DNA from: a bacterium
GTDB lineage: Bacteria > Cyanobacteriota > Vampirovibrionia > Gastranaerophilales > Gastranaerophilaceae
Assembly: GCA_017541465.1 (NCBI GenBank)
Contig: JAFXYZ010000056.1
Location: 36,686-100,685, forward strand
DNA length: 64,000 bases
Direction: 5' to 3'
Shown: positions 19,457 to 28,569 of the stretch, piece by piece
How positions within the stretch are numbered: the stretch's first letter is position 1
Layout: each line of letters opens with the position of its first letter
The notes under the pieces: generated by a model
What the model saw: the letters and a program-made list of their open reading frames with translations, nothing else
The model's database searches: none
Told to the model about the DNA's origin: nothing
Program-made: the position numbers and the translations under genes

Positions 19457-20249
19457 TTACCACGGATAATCGTCTTTGATTTGCCAACTGTCTTTCATTA
19501 TAAGAGTTGCACAATATGTACCACTCTTTTGTTTATTACAATTACTTAGTATATCATTTCTAGAAGATGAAGGATTTATTGGAGAAAAAATTCCTTGCTT
19601 AAGGTCATAAATAAAGAAAAAGATGTCTCGACCAACTTTATTTGGTTTTTTATCACCATTTATATCAATATACATATCCAATCTTATTACAGTAGAATTA
19701 CTATTTTTATAAATGTATGATGTTACAGACGTACCATCTGAAATATAAAATCTGACATCCCCTTCACCATAAGATGCTTCATTTCCATTTAATAAATAAA
19801 ATATACTGTCCCAGCCTTCAGAAATATCTTTTGGAGCTTTTATAATATTGATGTATGGTGCAATATATTTATTAATAAACGATATAGCATCATTAGAATT
19901 ATTTGGCAGACCTATTTCCCAGGTTTCAATCGGGCCGTTATCAGCAATGGCTCTTGCAGTTGTTTGCGAAAGTGTTGAATAAACTTTTTTAAGTCTTGTA
20001 ACAGTTTGTTCTTTCTGATATTTAGTTATTAAAGTCGGAACTGTTATTGCAGCAATAACACCGATTATAACGAGGGTAATCAAAACTTCTGCGAGAGTAA
20101 AAGCGAACATATTCCCTCTCCTCGGGAGAGGGTTAGGGTGAGGGTTGTACCCGTTAGGGTTTCCAAATTCTTGAGATTCTTCGCTTACACTCAGAATGAC
20201 ATCATTATAGTTTTTATAGGGGGGGGGTAAGAAGTAATTTATTTTTCAT
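19457..20249 (-). CDS. Prepilin-like protein A, start codon out of frame at a C9 run
   Basis: Codons from 20110 inward encode a type IV prepilin/pseudopilin: FTLAEVLITLVIIGVIAAIT is the N-terminal helix with Glu5 (FTLAE), followed by a variable globular domain ending in a Trp-rich tail (DSWQIKDDYPW). The conserved start of this gene type is ATG 20249 (MKNKLLTP). With the observed run of nine C (20219-20227) that frame ends at TAA two codons after the run. With eight C it would run without a stop through a 49-residue leader into FTLAEV, giving 263 residues. As written the gene is OFF, unless translation starts at ATG 20110, which leaves only a 3-residue leader. C-terminal similarity is to prepilin D (46278-47133). 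Confidence 0.75.
20114..20132. repeat. REP-like palindrome CCCTCTCC/GGAGAGGG in prepilin A leader
   Basis: An 8-bp perfect stem with a 3-base loop sits a few bases before the mature pilin codons. The same palindrome type lies at the equivalent place in prepilin genes C, D and E and once just after gene C. Confidence 0.75.
20172..20202. repeat. Possible second repeat element in prepilin A leader
   Basis: On the minus strand the block reads ATGTCATTCTGAGTG followed by TAAGCGAAGAATCTCA, with ATTCT/AGAAT arms. From memory this resembles a short dispersed repeat seen in unrelated bacterial genomes; no second copy was found in this window. It is translated as part of the leader in the corrected frame. 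Confidence 0.4.
20219..20227 (-). repeat. Homopolymer run C9 (coding strand) in prepilin A
   Basis: Nine consecutive G on the plus strand, i.e. C9 in the coding sense, 21 bases after the ATG. Context ACCCCCCCCC-TATAAA is shared with gene D (also C9), and in gene C an ACC-C run is followed by TAT. One C fewer restores the pilin frame. Confidence 0.85.
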
Positions 20250-20285
20250 TAATATATCTCTCTTTCTCAAAACATATTTATAAGT

Positions 20286-20294
20286 ATAATACCA
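20286..20294 (-). promoter_or_regulatory. Extended -10 promoter element of prepilin A
   Basis: Minus-strand TGGTATTAT is an extended -10 (TGn plus TATTAT), 36 bases before ATG 20249. The 17-base block TATAATACCATATTTTC (plus strand, 20285-20301) is repeated exactly upstream of the GH57 gene at 26597-26613. Confidence 0.55.
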
Positions 20295-20336
20295 TATTTT
20301 CAAAAAATTTTAACAGCGAGTTTGAATTTATTATAT

Positions 20337-21020
20337 TTAATAATAATTTATTGCACCTTCCCTCAATACCTGACAAGTAGCATTATGACCTCTTGTATCA
20401 AAGGGTACTCTGTTGCAGCCGCGGGGATGTAAACCGTTTTTTTCTGTTACAAGGAACTGATACATATCTTTTCCCCAGGTATTAGGTTTCTTTACACCGT
20501 TTACATCAACCCAAAGCCAGACACAACCATATTCTCCACACGTATTATCCGTTTCTCTGAAAAATATCAGAGTACCGTCTGACAATACGAGTTTGGGCAA
20601 AGTTGAATTATCATAATCGTTATAAGGTTCACCGCTTAAATTGTATATTGAACCTGTATTCCAACATCCTGAACCATTTGGACAATCTTTTGAATTAAGC
20701 AGTTTTGGTTTATAAAGGTCATATACTTTATAAATATCCGTTGCCCATCCGCCTTTATCTGCTCTCGGAATTCCTTCTTCGGCAATAATAGAATTTGTTG
20801 CCTGAGAAAGAGTTGAATATGTCTTCTTTAATCTTGAAACGTACTCTTGTTTATTTGTATTGTTAATTATAGCCGGAACAGTTATAGCGGCAATAACACC
20901 AATTATAACCAAAGTTATCAATACCTCTGCAAGTGTAAATCCTTTTAAATAATTTTTATGGTTTATTCTAAACACAACCTTCTCTCTTTTTTTGGCAATA
21001 TCAAAATATAATATTATCAT
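20337..21020 (-). CDS. Prepilin-like protein B (intact, no C run)
   Basis: A complete prepilin/pseudopilin: leader ending NYLKG, cleavage before FTLAEVLITLVIIGVIAAIT, then helix and a globular domain with cysteines and the C-terminal motif CQVLREGAINYY shared with genes C and E. A GAGGA site precedes ATG 21020 (227 residues); a GTG at 20975 would give a classic 12-residue leader (VFRINHKNYLKG) and is the other reasonable start. It has no C run and no palindromic repeat, unlike its four relatives. It lies just upstream of gene A in the same direction but A has its own promoter. Confidence 0.85.
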   Translation of the reverse strand: MIILYFDIAKKREKVVFRINHKNYLKGFTLAEVLITLVIIGVIAAITVPAIINNTNKQEYVSRLKKTYSTLSQATNSIIAEEGIPRADKGGWATDIYKVYDLYKPKLLNSKDCPNGSGCWNTGSIYNLSGEPYNDYDNSTLPKLVLSDGTLIFFRETDNTCGEYGCVWLWVDVNGVKKPNTWGKDMYQFLVTEKNGLHPRGCNRVPFDTRGHNATCQVLREGAINYY

Positions 21021-21198
21021 TATTCCTCGATATTGTAAAAAAATACCAAACCAAAATCTTATCAACCAAAATCAGCCTTCAATTAATCGGCTTAACATTC
21101 CTTAACACTCCGCCATAAAAAAGTAAATTTCAAAAATTGAAAATACTTTATATAGGCATCAAAAGTAAGTGTGTAGTGAAAAATAAGGAGTGTGTGTT

Positions 21199-21465
21199 AT
21201 GTCAACAACAGCATTAACAGAGTGTTGTCCGAATGGAGTTTACGGAAACGGTATTATGCCGAGAAGAGACGGCAATGTAAGAAAAATCGTCAGAGAAGAA
21301 ATCGAACGTCAAAAGAAACTTGATGAACTCGAAAGAAAGTATGAGGCAGGCGAAATTTCAAAGTTTGAGTATAATCTCACCAAATTTGCCCTGAATTTGC
21401 CGAAAGAACCCCCGATGCCGCCGGTTGTTTATGCTCAGCAGCCAACAGTCGAATATATGGCATAA
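21199..21465 (+). CDS. Small hypothetical protein (88 residues)
   Basis: The start ATG 21199 follows AAGGAG with 8-base spacing; a GTG at 21190 lies inside that ribosome site and is less likely. The product has a Cys-containing start (ALTECCPNG), a basic amphipathic helix (VRKIVREEIERQKKLDELERKY) and a SHOCT-like stretch: YEAGEISKFEYNLTKFAL resembles the 'G.IS..EF...K' pattern of that short domain. The C-terminus is Pro/Val-rich. It is monocistronic with its own terminator at 21487-21517. The SHOCT resemblance is weak and the function is unknown. Confidence 0.7.
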   Translation: MSTTALTECCPNGVYGNGIMPRRDGNVRKIVREEIERQKKLDELERKYEAGEISKFEYNLTKFALNLPKEPPMPPVVYAQQPTVEYMA

Positions 21466-21486
21466 AAAAACAAACTTCAAAAAAAG

Positions 21487-21517
21487 AGATAAGGCTAAAA
21501 ACCTTATCTTTTTTTTA
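21487..21517 (+). terminator. Rho-independent terminator
   Basis: AGATAAGG (21487-21494) pairs with CCTTATCT (21502-21509) and is followed by eight T. It lies 21 bases after the 88-residue gene. Confidence 0.85.
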
Positions 21518-21621
21518 TGACTTTCAAAAAAAAATAATTAATACATCAAATAGAGTATCCAAAACATCCGAAAATAGTTCATACTTAATTATGTTAGATT
21601 TGTGGAAAATGTGAGGTAGTA

Positions 21622-23121
21622 TTGTTTAATACAACGACACCATCGTACCTTCAGGCATACCGGGGGATGAACAATAATCAAATATCTAAGCAAAAAGAGG
21701 AGAAAGAGCAGTCAAAATCCTCTAATGGCGGTGCGAAGGAACAAAGGCAACAACAAAGATACCCCGAAACACCTGTTCAGCAGACAGGCAGAGTTGTTGA
21801 AAATTCAGATGGTGAACAAATACAAATTCATACCTATGAGCCGACTTATCCTCAGATAAGACAGCCTCAGCAAATTCAGAAACCAAACACTTTCCCGAAC
21901 GGGCAAAAGCCTGCCGTTGATTATTCAAAAGGCGAAATTAATATTGCCCAGATTTTAGTCGATTTTAAAAACACAACAAATGCCATTGGGGCTAAAAAAG
22001 ACGTTATGGAAGAGGTTTTTACCTACCTTGCGCTCATTGAACACCAGGCAAAAAAAGAAAATCCCGATGTCTTTATAATTAAATCAAACCTCAAAAATGC
22101 GGCAAAAATACTTGATGTATATATAACAGAAACCCTCAAAAAACAGTCAAATGTTGTTGAGAGCTGGATAGATGCGCTTTTCCTTCAGAAAATAAACTTT
22201 AAATTTGAAGAAACAGAAGTTCAAAACGCAGAAGTTCCTCAGACAACACCCGAAACACAAGAGGTTAAGGCAACCGAACAAAAACAAGAGGAAGCCAAAA
22301 AAACAGAAGAAAAAAAAGAAGAAATTATAAACAAAAACGGGGTTTATATCCCTCAGGATAAAGAATTAAAGAAGATGTTTATCCGCTCAAAGAAGTTTGC
22401 TTCGATTGATAACGTTAACAAAGCGCTCGAGCTCTTCAACTCAACCCTTCAATACGCAAAAGAGGTCGGGGATGTCCAGACGCAGGCACTCGTTCACTTT
22501 GAAACCGGAAGAATTTTTGATAAATCGAATGATGTTGTGGGCGCTTTAGACAACTATCAGCAGGCTGCAGTTTTGAGTAAAGACAATAATATAAAGGCAA
22601 GAGCACATATTTCAATGGCGCAGATTTATGATGATTACGTCAAATTTGAACCTGCTGTTGACCACTACTGCGCTGCTGTTTCGTTTGCAGGGGAGGCGGA
22701 CAACCTTAACCTTCAGACAAAAGCACTCGCAGACCTTGCGGATATTCACTCCGAAAGATATGACAGAAAAAATTCCTTTATGTTTATGGACTTAGCGGAC
22801 AGTGTTGCAAGAGAAACGAAGAATAAAAAATTTATAGGCTCAACCCTCTCAAGATGCGCCAAAATCAGCACAAGACTTGATGAAAGCGCAAAAGCACTTT
22901 CTTACTACAGGGAATCAACCAGATACTATGAACAGGCAAATGCCGTTGAAAACGAGATAAAGAACTATCAGGCAGCGGCGCAGATTATGGTAAAACTCGG
23001 AAACAAGACAAAAGCAAAAGCGCTTTTATCAAGAGCCTATTCAAAACTCTCAAAGCTCGACTCAAATACTTCAGAACTCACAAGTGACCTGAACTCTCAG
23101 ATTTTGGCACTTGCCAATTAA
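21622..23121 (+). CDS. TPR-repeat protein of unknown function
   Basis: The start is TTG 21622, with GAGGT seven bases upstream; ATG 21667 is an alternative. The 499-residue product has a Gln/Lys-rich disordered N-terminus (to about 110), a helical domain (about 110-205), a charged Glu/Lys linker and a C-terminal array of TPR-like repeats (for example NKALELFNSTLQYAKEVGD, GALDNYQQAAVLSKDNN, PAVDHYCAAVSFAGEADN, KALSYYRESTRYYEQANA). There is no signal peptide, so it is probably a cytosolic scaffold. It is convergent with the DUF2157-like gene, with two bases between them. Confidence 0.8.
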   Translation: MFNTTTPSYLQAYRGMNNNQISKQKEEKEQSKSSNGGAKEQRQQQRYPETPVQQTGRVVENSDGEQIQIHTYEPTYPQIRQPQQIQKPNTFPNGQKPAVDYSKGEINIAQILVDFKNTTNAIGAKKDVMEEVFTYLALIEHQAKKENPDVFIIKSNLKNAAKILDVYITETLKKQSNVVESWIDALFLQKINFKFEETEVQNAEVPQTTPETQEVKATEQKQEEAKKTEEKKEEIINKNGVYIPQDKELKKMFIRSKKFASIDNVNKALELFNSTLQYAKEVGDVQTQALVHFETGRIFDKSNDVVGALDNYQQAAVLSKDNNIKARAHISMAQIYDDYVKFEPAVDHYCAAVSFAGEADNLNLQTKALADLADIHSERYDRKNSFMFMDLADSVARETKNKKFIGSTLSRCAKISTRLDESAKALSYYRESTRYYEQANAVENEIKNYQAAAQIMVKLGNKTKAKALLSRAYSKLSKLDSNTSELTSDLNSQILALAN

Positions 23122-23123
23122 TT

Positions 23124-24302
23124 TTAATTCTTTTTCTGTTCCAGATAAACCTGCTTAATTACTTTAACGGTATAGAGCATTAGTCCGCCGAAAATCAAAG
23201 AAGCCAAACCAACCGGCATAACACTCCATAATCTTGAACAGAATACAGTATATGTTTCAATAAAAAGAAAAGTTAAACCATAATTAAAAAATACATTATG
23301 TTCATTTTTGGCGCCATAATACATAGCACCCAAAGCAGCAGCTATAAACAGAATATTTCCAATCCAAAGTTCAATATCCGTTGCGTGAGGAGAATGAATA
23401 TTAAGGTCAAATCCCCAGAAGGAAACAATCCAAAGTGCTATAAAAAGCATAAATAACCCTGTCCAATTATATATTTGCGAAAATTTTTCTTTTATAAAAC
23501 TATCTTCTTTTTCACTCATATATTCTGAAATATAGCCTAAGAGCAATAAAATAAGGGAAATCAGAATTTGAACAATCGGTCTTGAACAGCCTATCCAATA
23601 GCATGCATATCCATAGCCGGCAAAAAGACCTGCGCTGAGTGCAATAAAATATATTCCAAAGAGCAGATATAAAACTTTCTGACATTTATATGCAAGTGTA
23701 ATAAAAGTTACCGCTCCTAAAATATTAATTATCGGAATTATTTTGTCTTCGGAATAATATTTATCATTTGGAATTAAGAGCATATTAAACAGACAAAATG
23801 CTGCTGCAAGTGAAACAGCTGCAAAAACATCAAGCATATAATTTGTTTTTAAAATATATTTTTGTTCTTCCGACAAATTTAATGAATTAGTTTTTGGATT
23901 TGCCTTATAGTGTTTTGAGAGGAAATGAAAAAGTAAAAAGGAAATTACGGAAATAACACCCCAGACGAAATAAACATAGTTATTCCCATAGATACCGTAT
24001 AAGAAATTATATACAGGCGAAAAAATATACATATCAAGAAATTCCATAAAGGCAATATAAGTTTGAGCTATAAATTCCGCAATTTTTGCCATAAAATCAA
24101 GTTGGAAGAAGTTTATTACTGTAATAATAAATCCAAATATTATCCATAATGCACCTATGACAGAGACAAACTTAATTAACCTGAAAAAGTTTTCTTTTTG
24201 CCTTTCTTTCATAAAAGCTTCAATATTCTTATTCTGTTCACTTGATATTAAATTATTTTTTTCCCATAAATTAAGCTGTTTTTTTAATTTACCTATTCTC
24301 AT
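23124..24302 (-). CDS. DUF2157-like polytopic membrane protein
   Basis: The N-terminal 30-40 residues (KLKKQLNLWEKNNLISSEQN) have the L-x-x-W-x-x-x-x-L-I-s pattern that opens the DUF2157 family. About eight to ten hydrophobic segments follow, from residue 40 to the end. The 392 residues match the family length. The family has no established biochemical role that I can cite. It starts 17 bases after the GH57 gene on the same strand and is likely its operon partner. Confidence 0.7.
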   Translation of the reverse strand: MRIGKLKKQLNLWEKNNLISSEQNKNIEAFMKERQKENFFRLIKFVSVIGALWIIFGFIITVINFFQLDFMAKIAEFIAQTYIAFMEFLDMYIFSPVYNFLYGIYGNNYVYFVWGVISVISFLLFHFLSKHYKANPKTNSLNLSEEQKYILKTNYMLDVFAAVSLAAAFCLFNMLLIPNDKYYSEDKIIPIINILGAVTFITLAYKCQKVLYLLFGIYFIALSAGLFAGYGYACYWIGCSRPIVQILISLILLLLGYISEYMSEKEDSFIKEKFSQIYNWTGLFMLFIALWIVSFWGFDLNIHSPHATDIELWIGNILFIAAALGAMYYGAKNEHNVFFNYGLTFLFIETYTVFCSRLWSVMPVGLASLIFGGLMLYTVKVIKQVYLEQKKN

Positions 24303-24319
24303 ATATTGTCCTTAAATAC

Positions 24320-26566
24320 TTATGGTCTTTGAATAGTCAGGGGAATATCCTTCGGATAAACCTCCTGAATGACGTCATCTATTGCTTTGATGATAAAGAA
24401 TCCGATATTTTTGCCCTGAGGGATTTTGAGGTCATCAAACGGAACAGACACTTCAAAAATATCCTCTAAGCCGTATCTGATATCGTTTTTAATCTCAAGT
24501 TCCCACGTGCCGTCTTTGGCAGCCTTCGCAAAGTGATAGGGATATTTGGGGTTCTTTGCAAGCCAGAATTTGACTTCGTGGGTGTAGGTATCATAGAGAA
24601 TCGGGAAATTTTCTTCTTTTTTGACAATGACACGAACGGGAGAATTAGGACAGGTCAGGTCATCAAGTGCTTTTATATAAATATAAATGGCAAAGTCCTT
24701 TTTAAACACACCCTTTTCTCTTGCAAACTGGTTTATATCGAACCTGAGATAAAGGTTTTCACTGTCGCATCCGAAACAAATTCTGTTAAACAGTTTATAT
24801 TCCTGCAAAACAGGACCTGCCGGAATATCGATACAGCCGGCATACTGCCATTCGTCATTGAACATATCAATTCCGTTGACGCAGGGGGTAATTGTGCGCT
24901 TAGGAACTCTCGAAGGCTTTCCGACTATTGAAATAAGCGGCATCTGAAGATATTCGGGAATTTCTTTTTCAAGCGCAACATATATATTTTTAAGATGTTC
25001 CCTGAACATATAGTCAAAAACGTGGTCCTGCCCTGAGTTATTAGGTTCGCCATACCACCAGAACCAGTCGCTGCCCTGGGTAATCTGAAGCTCCCGGGTA
25101 GCAAAAGCAATGGCATTTTTGGTATATTTACTGTCCTTAGCGCAGAAATTAATGAGCTCTTTTGCCTTCTGGATATAAGTCCAGGCAACATTTTTTGTAG
25201 GCTCTGCTATCCAAAACTGGTAATTGTTGTTTGCGGAAGAACCGACCGAAATTCTGTCTATACACTTTGCAAGAAGATTATTCTTTTCTATATATTCATT
25301 TACGATAACAGTTTCAAGAGAACTGTCCTCTGCAATAAGTTTATACAAGTGATTTAGGAAAATACTGCCGTTTTCTTCATAGCTGTCCCAACTGTTTTCA
25401 CCATCCATAGCTATTGTCAGAAGGTGGGTTTTATCAGGTGAGTTTCTGAGTTTATCCTGGGCAATTTTTATTCTCTCATATAAATCATTCGCACTGTCGA
25501 TACTGTCGTGCTGAGGATATTCAAAACTGATTAACTTCGCAATAATACTATCCCTGAAGATTAATTTAATCTCATTTTTATTCTTTGTTTCGTAAGAATA
25601 AACGGAGGCAAGGTCGTATGGCTCTTCAAGACAGCCCTTATAATCTCTCACAAACTCTTTTCTGAGAGAATCCGCAAGAGTGGAATCCTCGCTTATTGTC
25701 CATTTAAAGCCCATATCGGCAAGCATTTCGACTGTCTTTTTACTTAAACACAACTCAGACGGCCAGCAACCTTTGGGAGTTTCACCAAACACCTCTTCAA
25801 AACGGTTTATCGCCTTTTCAAGCTGAGTTCTCGCATCATCTGCCATATTTATTTTGCAATCCGGCATGGAATACTTTGAAGATGCCGTTTTTATATCGTT
25901 TGCATTAATTAAAATCGGCAAAATCGGGTGATAGTATGGTGAAACAGAAATACCTATTCTGTTTTCTTTAAGATATTTTTTCCAGGTCGGTATAATTTTT
26001 GAGATGATTTTTCTCTGAATATCGATAATTAATTTTCTGTCCTTCAGAGTAAAATTTTGCCCTTTTTGTTCCAGTTTTCTTAAAGCCGGGTACTCATTTT
26101 TCCAGTGTTCATCAAACCAAACGAAATTGAACCAGAACATAATATCGCCGTATTCTTTGTCGGAAAAGTCATTAACGTTAATCTCGGACTTGGAATATCT
26201 TTTATTGTAGAGATTTACATATTCCTTGTATTTTGAAATCAGGTGGTTGTAGTCAACATCAAAAAATGAGTTTAAAATATAGAGTTTATCGTTTTCGGTA
26301 AGCTCTTCAACAGGTGTAACCGTCAGTTTTGAATGAAGGTCATGGTTATTTTCTTTGGAATAGTCCAGAATAGTATCAATCAGAATCGGGGAAATATTGA
26401 AATTAAGTTTTATATCGGGGTGTTTTTCAAGGATAGCGACCATATTGAGGTAATCTTTAACCGCATGAAGTCTCGCCCAGGGCATAAGCCTGAGGCTGTT
26501 AGGCTGTGTCTGGTAATTAGGCTGGTGCATGTGCCAGACAAATGCAATCGCTAATTTTTTTTGCAT
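24320..26566 (-). CDS. Glycoside hydrolase family 57 enzyme (alpha-amylase/glucanotransferase type)
   Basis: GH57 enzymes act on alpha-glucans such as glycogen. The 748-residue protein has conserved region 1 (WHMHQPNY, residues 11-18), the nucleophile region GCWPSE with Glu271, and the acid/base region AMDGENSW with Asp388. The last 150 residues form a beta-rich domain (LYLRFDINQFAREKGV, then FEVSVPFDDLKIPQGKNIGF), similar in style to the C-terminal binding domain of other long GH57 proteins. There is no signal peptide, so it is probably cytosolic. Whether it hydrolyses, transfers or branches cannot be decided by eye. Confidence 0.85.
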   Translation of the reverse strand: MQKKLAIAFVWHMHQPNYQTQPNSLRLMPWARLHAVKDYLNMVAILEKHPDIKLNFNISPILIDTILDYSKENNHDLHSKLTVTPVEELTENDKLYILNSFFDVDYNHLISKYKEYVNLYNKRYSKSEINVNDFSDKEYGDIMFWFNFVWFDEHWKNEYPALRKLEQKGQNFTLKDRKLIIDIQRKIISKIIPTWKKYLKENRIGISVSPYYHPILPILINANDIKTASSKYSMPDCKINMADDARTQLEKAINRFEEVFGETPKGCWPSELCLSKKTVEMLADMGFKWTISEDSTLADSLRKEFVRDYKGCLEEPYDLASVYSYETKNKNEIKLIFRDSIIAKLISFEYPQHDSIDSANDLYERIKIAQDKLRNSPDKTHLLTIAMDGENSWDSYEENGSIFLNHLYKLIAEDSSLETVIVNEYIEKNNLLAKCIDRISVGSSANNNYQFWIAEPTKNVAWTYIQKAKELINFCAKDSKYTKNAIAFATRELQITQGSDWFWWYGEPNNSGQDHVFDYMFREHLKNIYVALEKEIPEYLQMPLISIVGKPSRVPKRTITPCVNGIDMFNDEWQYAGCIDIPAGPVLQEYKLFNRICFGCDSENLYLRFDINQFAREKGVFKKDFAIYIYIKALDDLTCPNSPVRVIVKKEENFPILYDTYTHEVKFWLAKNPKYPYHFAKAAKDGTWELEIKNDIRYGLEDIFEVSVPFDDLKIPQGKNIGFFIIKAIDDVIQEVYPKDIPLTIQRP

Positions 26567-26597
26567 AATTCCTTTTTTCCCGACAAATATTTGAAAT

Positions 26598-26606
26598 ATA
26601 ATACCA
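26598..26606 (-). promoter_or_regulatory. Extended -10 promoter element of the GH57 gene
   Basis: Minus-strand TGGTATTAT, 31 bases before the ATG at 26566. It sits in the same 17-base block found upstream of prepilin A. Confidence 0.5.
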
Positions 26607-26723
26607 TATTTTCTTGGAACAATTCAACATGAATTATATAAAAATGTAAAAAAGAATAAACAAAGATGAAAAAAATAATTTTCTCTGATATTGTGATAGT
26701 GTGAAAAATTAAAGGGATAAATA

Positions 26724-27905
26724 ATGAACAGGCGAGATTTCATAAAAACATCATTATGCCTTGGTGCTGCTGCAGCAACCTGCGGATGTATTTACGGCTC
26801 AAAACTGGTTTATAACTCGGAACATCCGGAAAATAAGTTCAGGCTGAAACATAAATCTGATTTACCCAAAAAAGTCAGACTTGAAGCCTGCAATAAATGT
26901 CAGCTGAATTGTGCCGCCTGCTGGATAAGAGCAGAGGAACAGCGAATTATTGATGAAGGCGGCGGTTTCGGATATTTAAAATTTGAAGATTTCAAAAATT
27001 TTGTTGATAAACACGATTTTATTAAAGAAATAGAACTTTCAAACAACGGTGAAATTTTCCTTAACCCTGAGCTCGACGATATTATCAAATATGCCTATGA
27101 AAAAAATATCCAATTATCGGCACAAAACGGAGTTAATTTAAATACTGTTTCCGATGAAACCCTTGAAAATCTCGTAAAATATAAATTTAATGCAATTATG
27201 GTTTCATTAGACGGAGCAACCCCTGAAACCTATTCAATTTACAGAAGAGGGGGTGACTTTAACACGGTTATTTCCCATATAAAAACCATTAATAAATTCA
27301 AGGAAAAATATAACTCACCATACCCTCATCTTGTCTGGCAGTTTATTTTGTTCGGACATAACGAACACGAAATAGATAAAGCAAGAGAAATGGCTAAAGA
27401 ATTAAATATGGAAATGGTTTATTGCAAAAACTATGTAACTGATTATTCCCCTCTCAAAAACCCAAAACTTGCTCAGGAAAAGACAGGAGTTCATCTGATT
27501 GATGAACCCGAAGAAGAAAATAACGAAAACACGGAAATTACACCTGAAGAAGAAAAAAAAGAAACAAAAGAGGAATTAGCAGCAGAAATACCCGAAAATA
27601 CTGACGGAAGAGCCGAACAAGATATAGAAACAAATGAAAGATTTTGTTATCAGCTTGAATATGAACCCCAAATTAATTTTAACGGCGATTTATTAGGCTG
27701 CTGCATTCTTTCCTATAAAAACTTTGGGACAAATGTGTTTAAAGAAGGTCTTTTGGGAGCACTTAACAGTAAAAAAGTCCTTCAGGCAAAACTTATGCTC
27801 TCTGACTTCACTACAGAGCCTTATGAAGATAATCCCTGCTCAACGTGTGGTCTTTATACCGGTTTTAAAGAGCAAAACAGACCTATAAAATTCAAACTCG
27901 GCTGA
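26724..27905 (+). CDS. Radical SAM/SPASM protein with a twin-arginine-type N-terminus
   Basis: The N-terminus MNRRDFIKTSLCLGAAAATCG has a twin-arginine motif (RRDFIK) and a hydrophobic region with a possible lipobox cysteine, as in Tat-exported proteins. The radical SAM motif CQLNCAAC follows near residue 60 and the SAM-binding strand is ELSNNGEIFLN. A C-terminal SPASM-like cluster region contains CCILS and CSTCGLY. A Glu-rich insert (about 260-300) separates the domains. SAM and radical SAM reduction are cytoplasmic, so the Tat-like start is odd; it may be a membrane anchor. The 393-residue gene stands alone. Confidence 0.75.
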   Translation: MNRRDFIKTSLCLGAAAATCGCIYGSKLVYNSEHPENKFRLKHKSDLPKKVRLEACNKCQLNCAACWIRAEEQRIIDEGGGFGYLKFEDFKNFVDKHDFIKEIELSNNGEIFLNPELDDIIKYAYEKNIQLSAQNGVNLNTVSDETLENLVKYKFNAIMVSLDGATPETYSIYRRGGDFNTVISHIKTINKFKEKYNSPYPHLVWQFILFGHNEHEIDKAREMAKELNMEMVYCKNYVTDYSPLKNPKLAQEKTGVHLIDEPEEENNENTEITPEEEKKETKEELAAEIPENTDGRAEQDIETNERFCYQLEYEPQINFNGDLLGCCILSYKNFGTNVFKEGLLGALNSKKVLQAKLMLSDFTTEPYEDNPCSTCGLYTGFKEQNRPIKFKLG

Positions 27906-28094
27906 TTTTAATGAAAATGTTTTTATAAACTAATGACATATTAAAACATGTTAATAAAAATTTACAAAAACCCGAAAAAGCCCGAAATTTCGGGTTATAG
28001 AGAAGTACTATAAATATTGTGTATTTCGTATGATTTTAAAAACAATTTGAAAAAATCGGGTAAAAATTCAATTTTGACCGAAAAATCGCTTGAT

Positions 28095-28122
28095 TTGAAA
28101 AATTCAACATGTACGATATATT
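28095..28122 (+). promoter_or_regulatory. Candidate promoter for the infA-rpsI operon
   Basis: TTGAAA (28095-28100), 16-base spacer, TATATT (28117-28122). About 75 bases of leader precede infA. The rest of the 27906-28202 gap is AT-rich with a CCCGAAATTTCGGG palindrome at 27981-27994 and nothing else I can name. Confidence 0.45.
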
Positions 28123-28202
28123 TATCATCGGTTAAATGAGGAATTTTTTGTACTGAAAAATAAACTCAAAACCAAATCAGAAAGGTACAAATTGAGGAAA
28201 CA

Positions 28203-28418
28203 ATGTCAAAGGATATAATAGAATTTGAAGGGACAATACTTGAATCACTCCCGAATGCAATGTTCAAAGTGAAACTCGAAAACGATTATGAAATATTAGC
28301 CCACATCTCGGGAAAAATCAGAAAAAACTTCATAAAGATATTGCCCGGCGACAAAGTTAAGGTCGAGATGACACCATACGATTTGACCAGAGGCAGAATA
28401 ACTTACAGATTAAGATAA
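28203..28418 (+). CDS. infA: Translation initiation factor IF-1
   Basis: IF-1 binds the ribosomal A site during initiation. The 71-residue S1/OB-fold protein has the expected core ([21 protein letters not shown], then [22 protein letters not shown]) and ends [22 protein letters not shown] ribosome site precedes the ATG. It heads the ribosomal block here; secY and adk, which often precede it, are absent, so the block is separated from the spc cluster. Confidence 0.97.
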   Translation: MSKDIIEFEGTILESLPNAMFKVKLENDYEILAHISGKIRKNFIKILPGDKVKVEMTPYDLTRGRITYRLR

Positions 28419-28435
28419 AAGCAAAGGAAAAAAAG

Positions 28436-28549
28436 ATGAAAGTCAGAACATCAGTAAAACCTCTTTGCGAGAAATGCAAAGTAATCAAAAGAAAAGGCAG
28501 AGTAGCAATTATTTGCGAAAACCCTAAACACAAGCAAAGACAAGGTTAA
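28436..28549 (+). CDS. rpmJ: Ribosomal protein bL36
   Basis: A 37-residue protein, [20 protein letters not shown] and onward, with the zinc-binding CxxC (CEKC), a further Cys (IICEN) and His (PKHKQRQG). This is the zinc-containing form of bL36. It lies between infA and rpsM, its standard place, 17 bases after infA. Confidence 0.96.
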   Translation: MKVRTSVKPLCEKCKVIKRKGRVAIICENPKHKQRQG

Positions 28550-28569
28550 AAAAGGACAAAGGAGACACA

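Noticed and set aside
27906..28202. Riboswitch or r-protein leader upstream of infA
   Set aside because: Only a CCCGAAATTTCGGG palindrome and a candidate promoter are visible; no recognised riboswitch motif.
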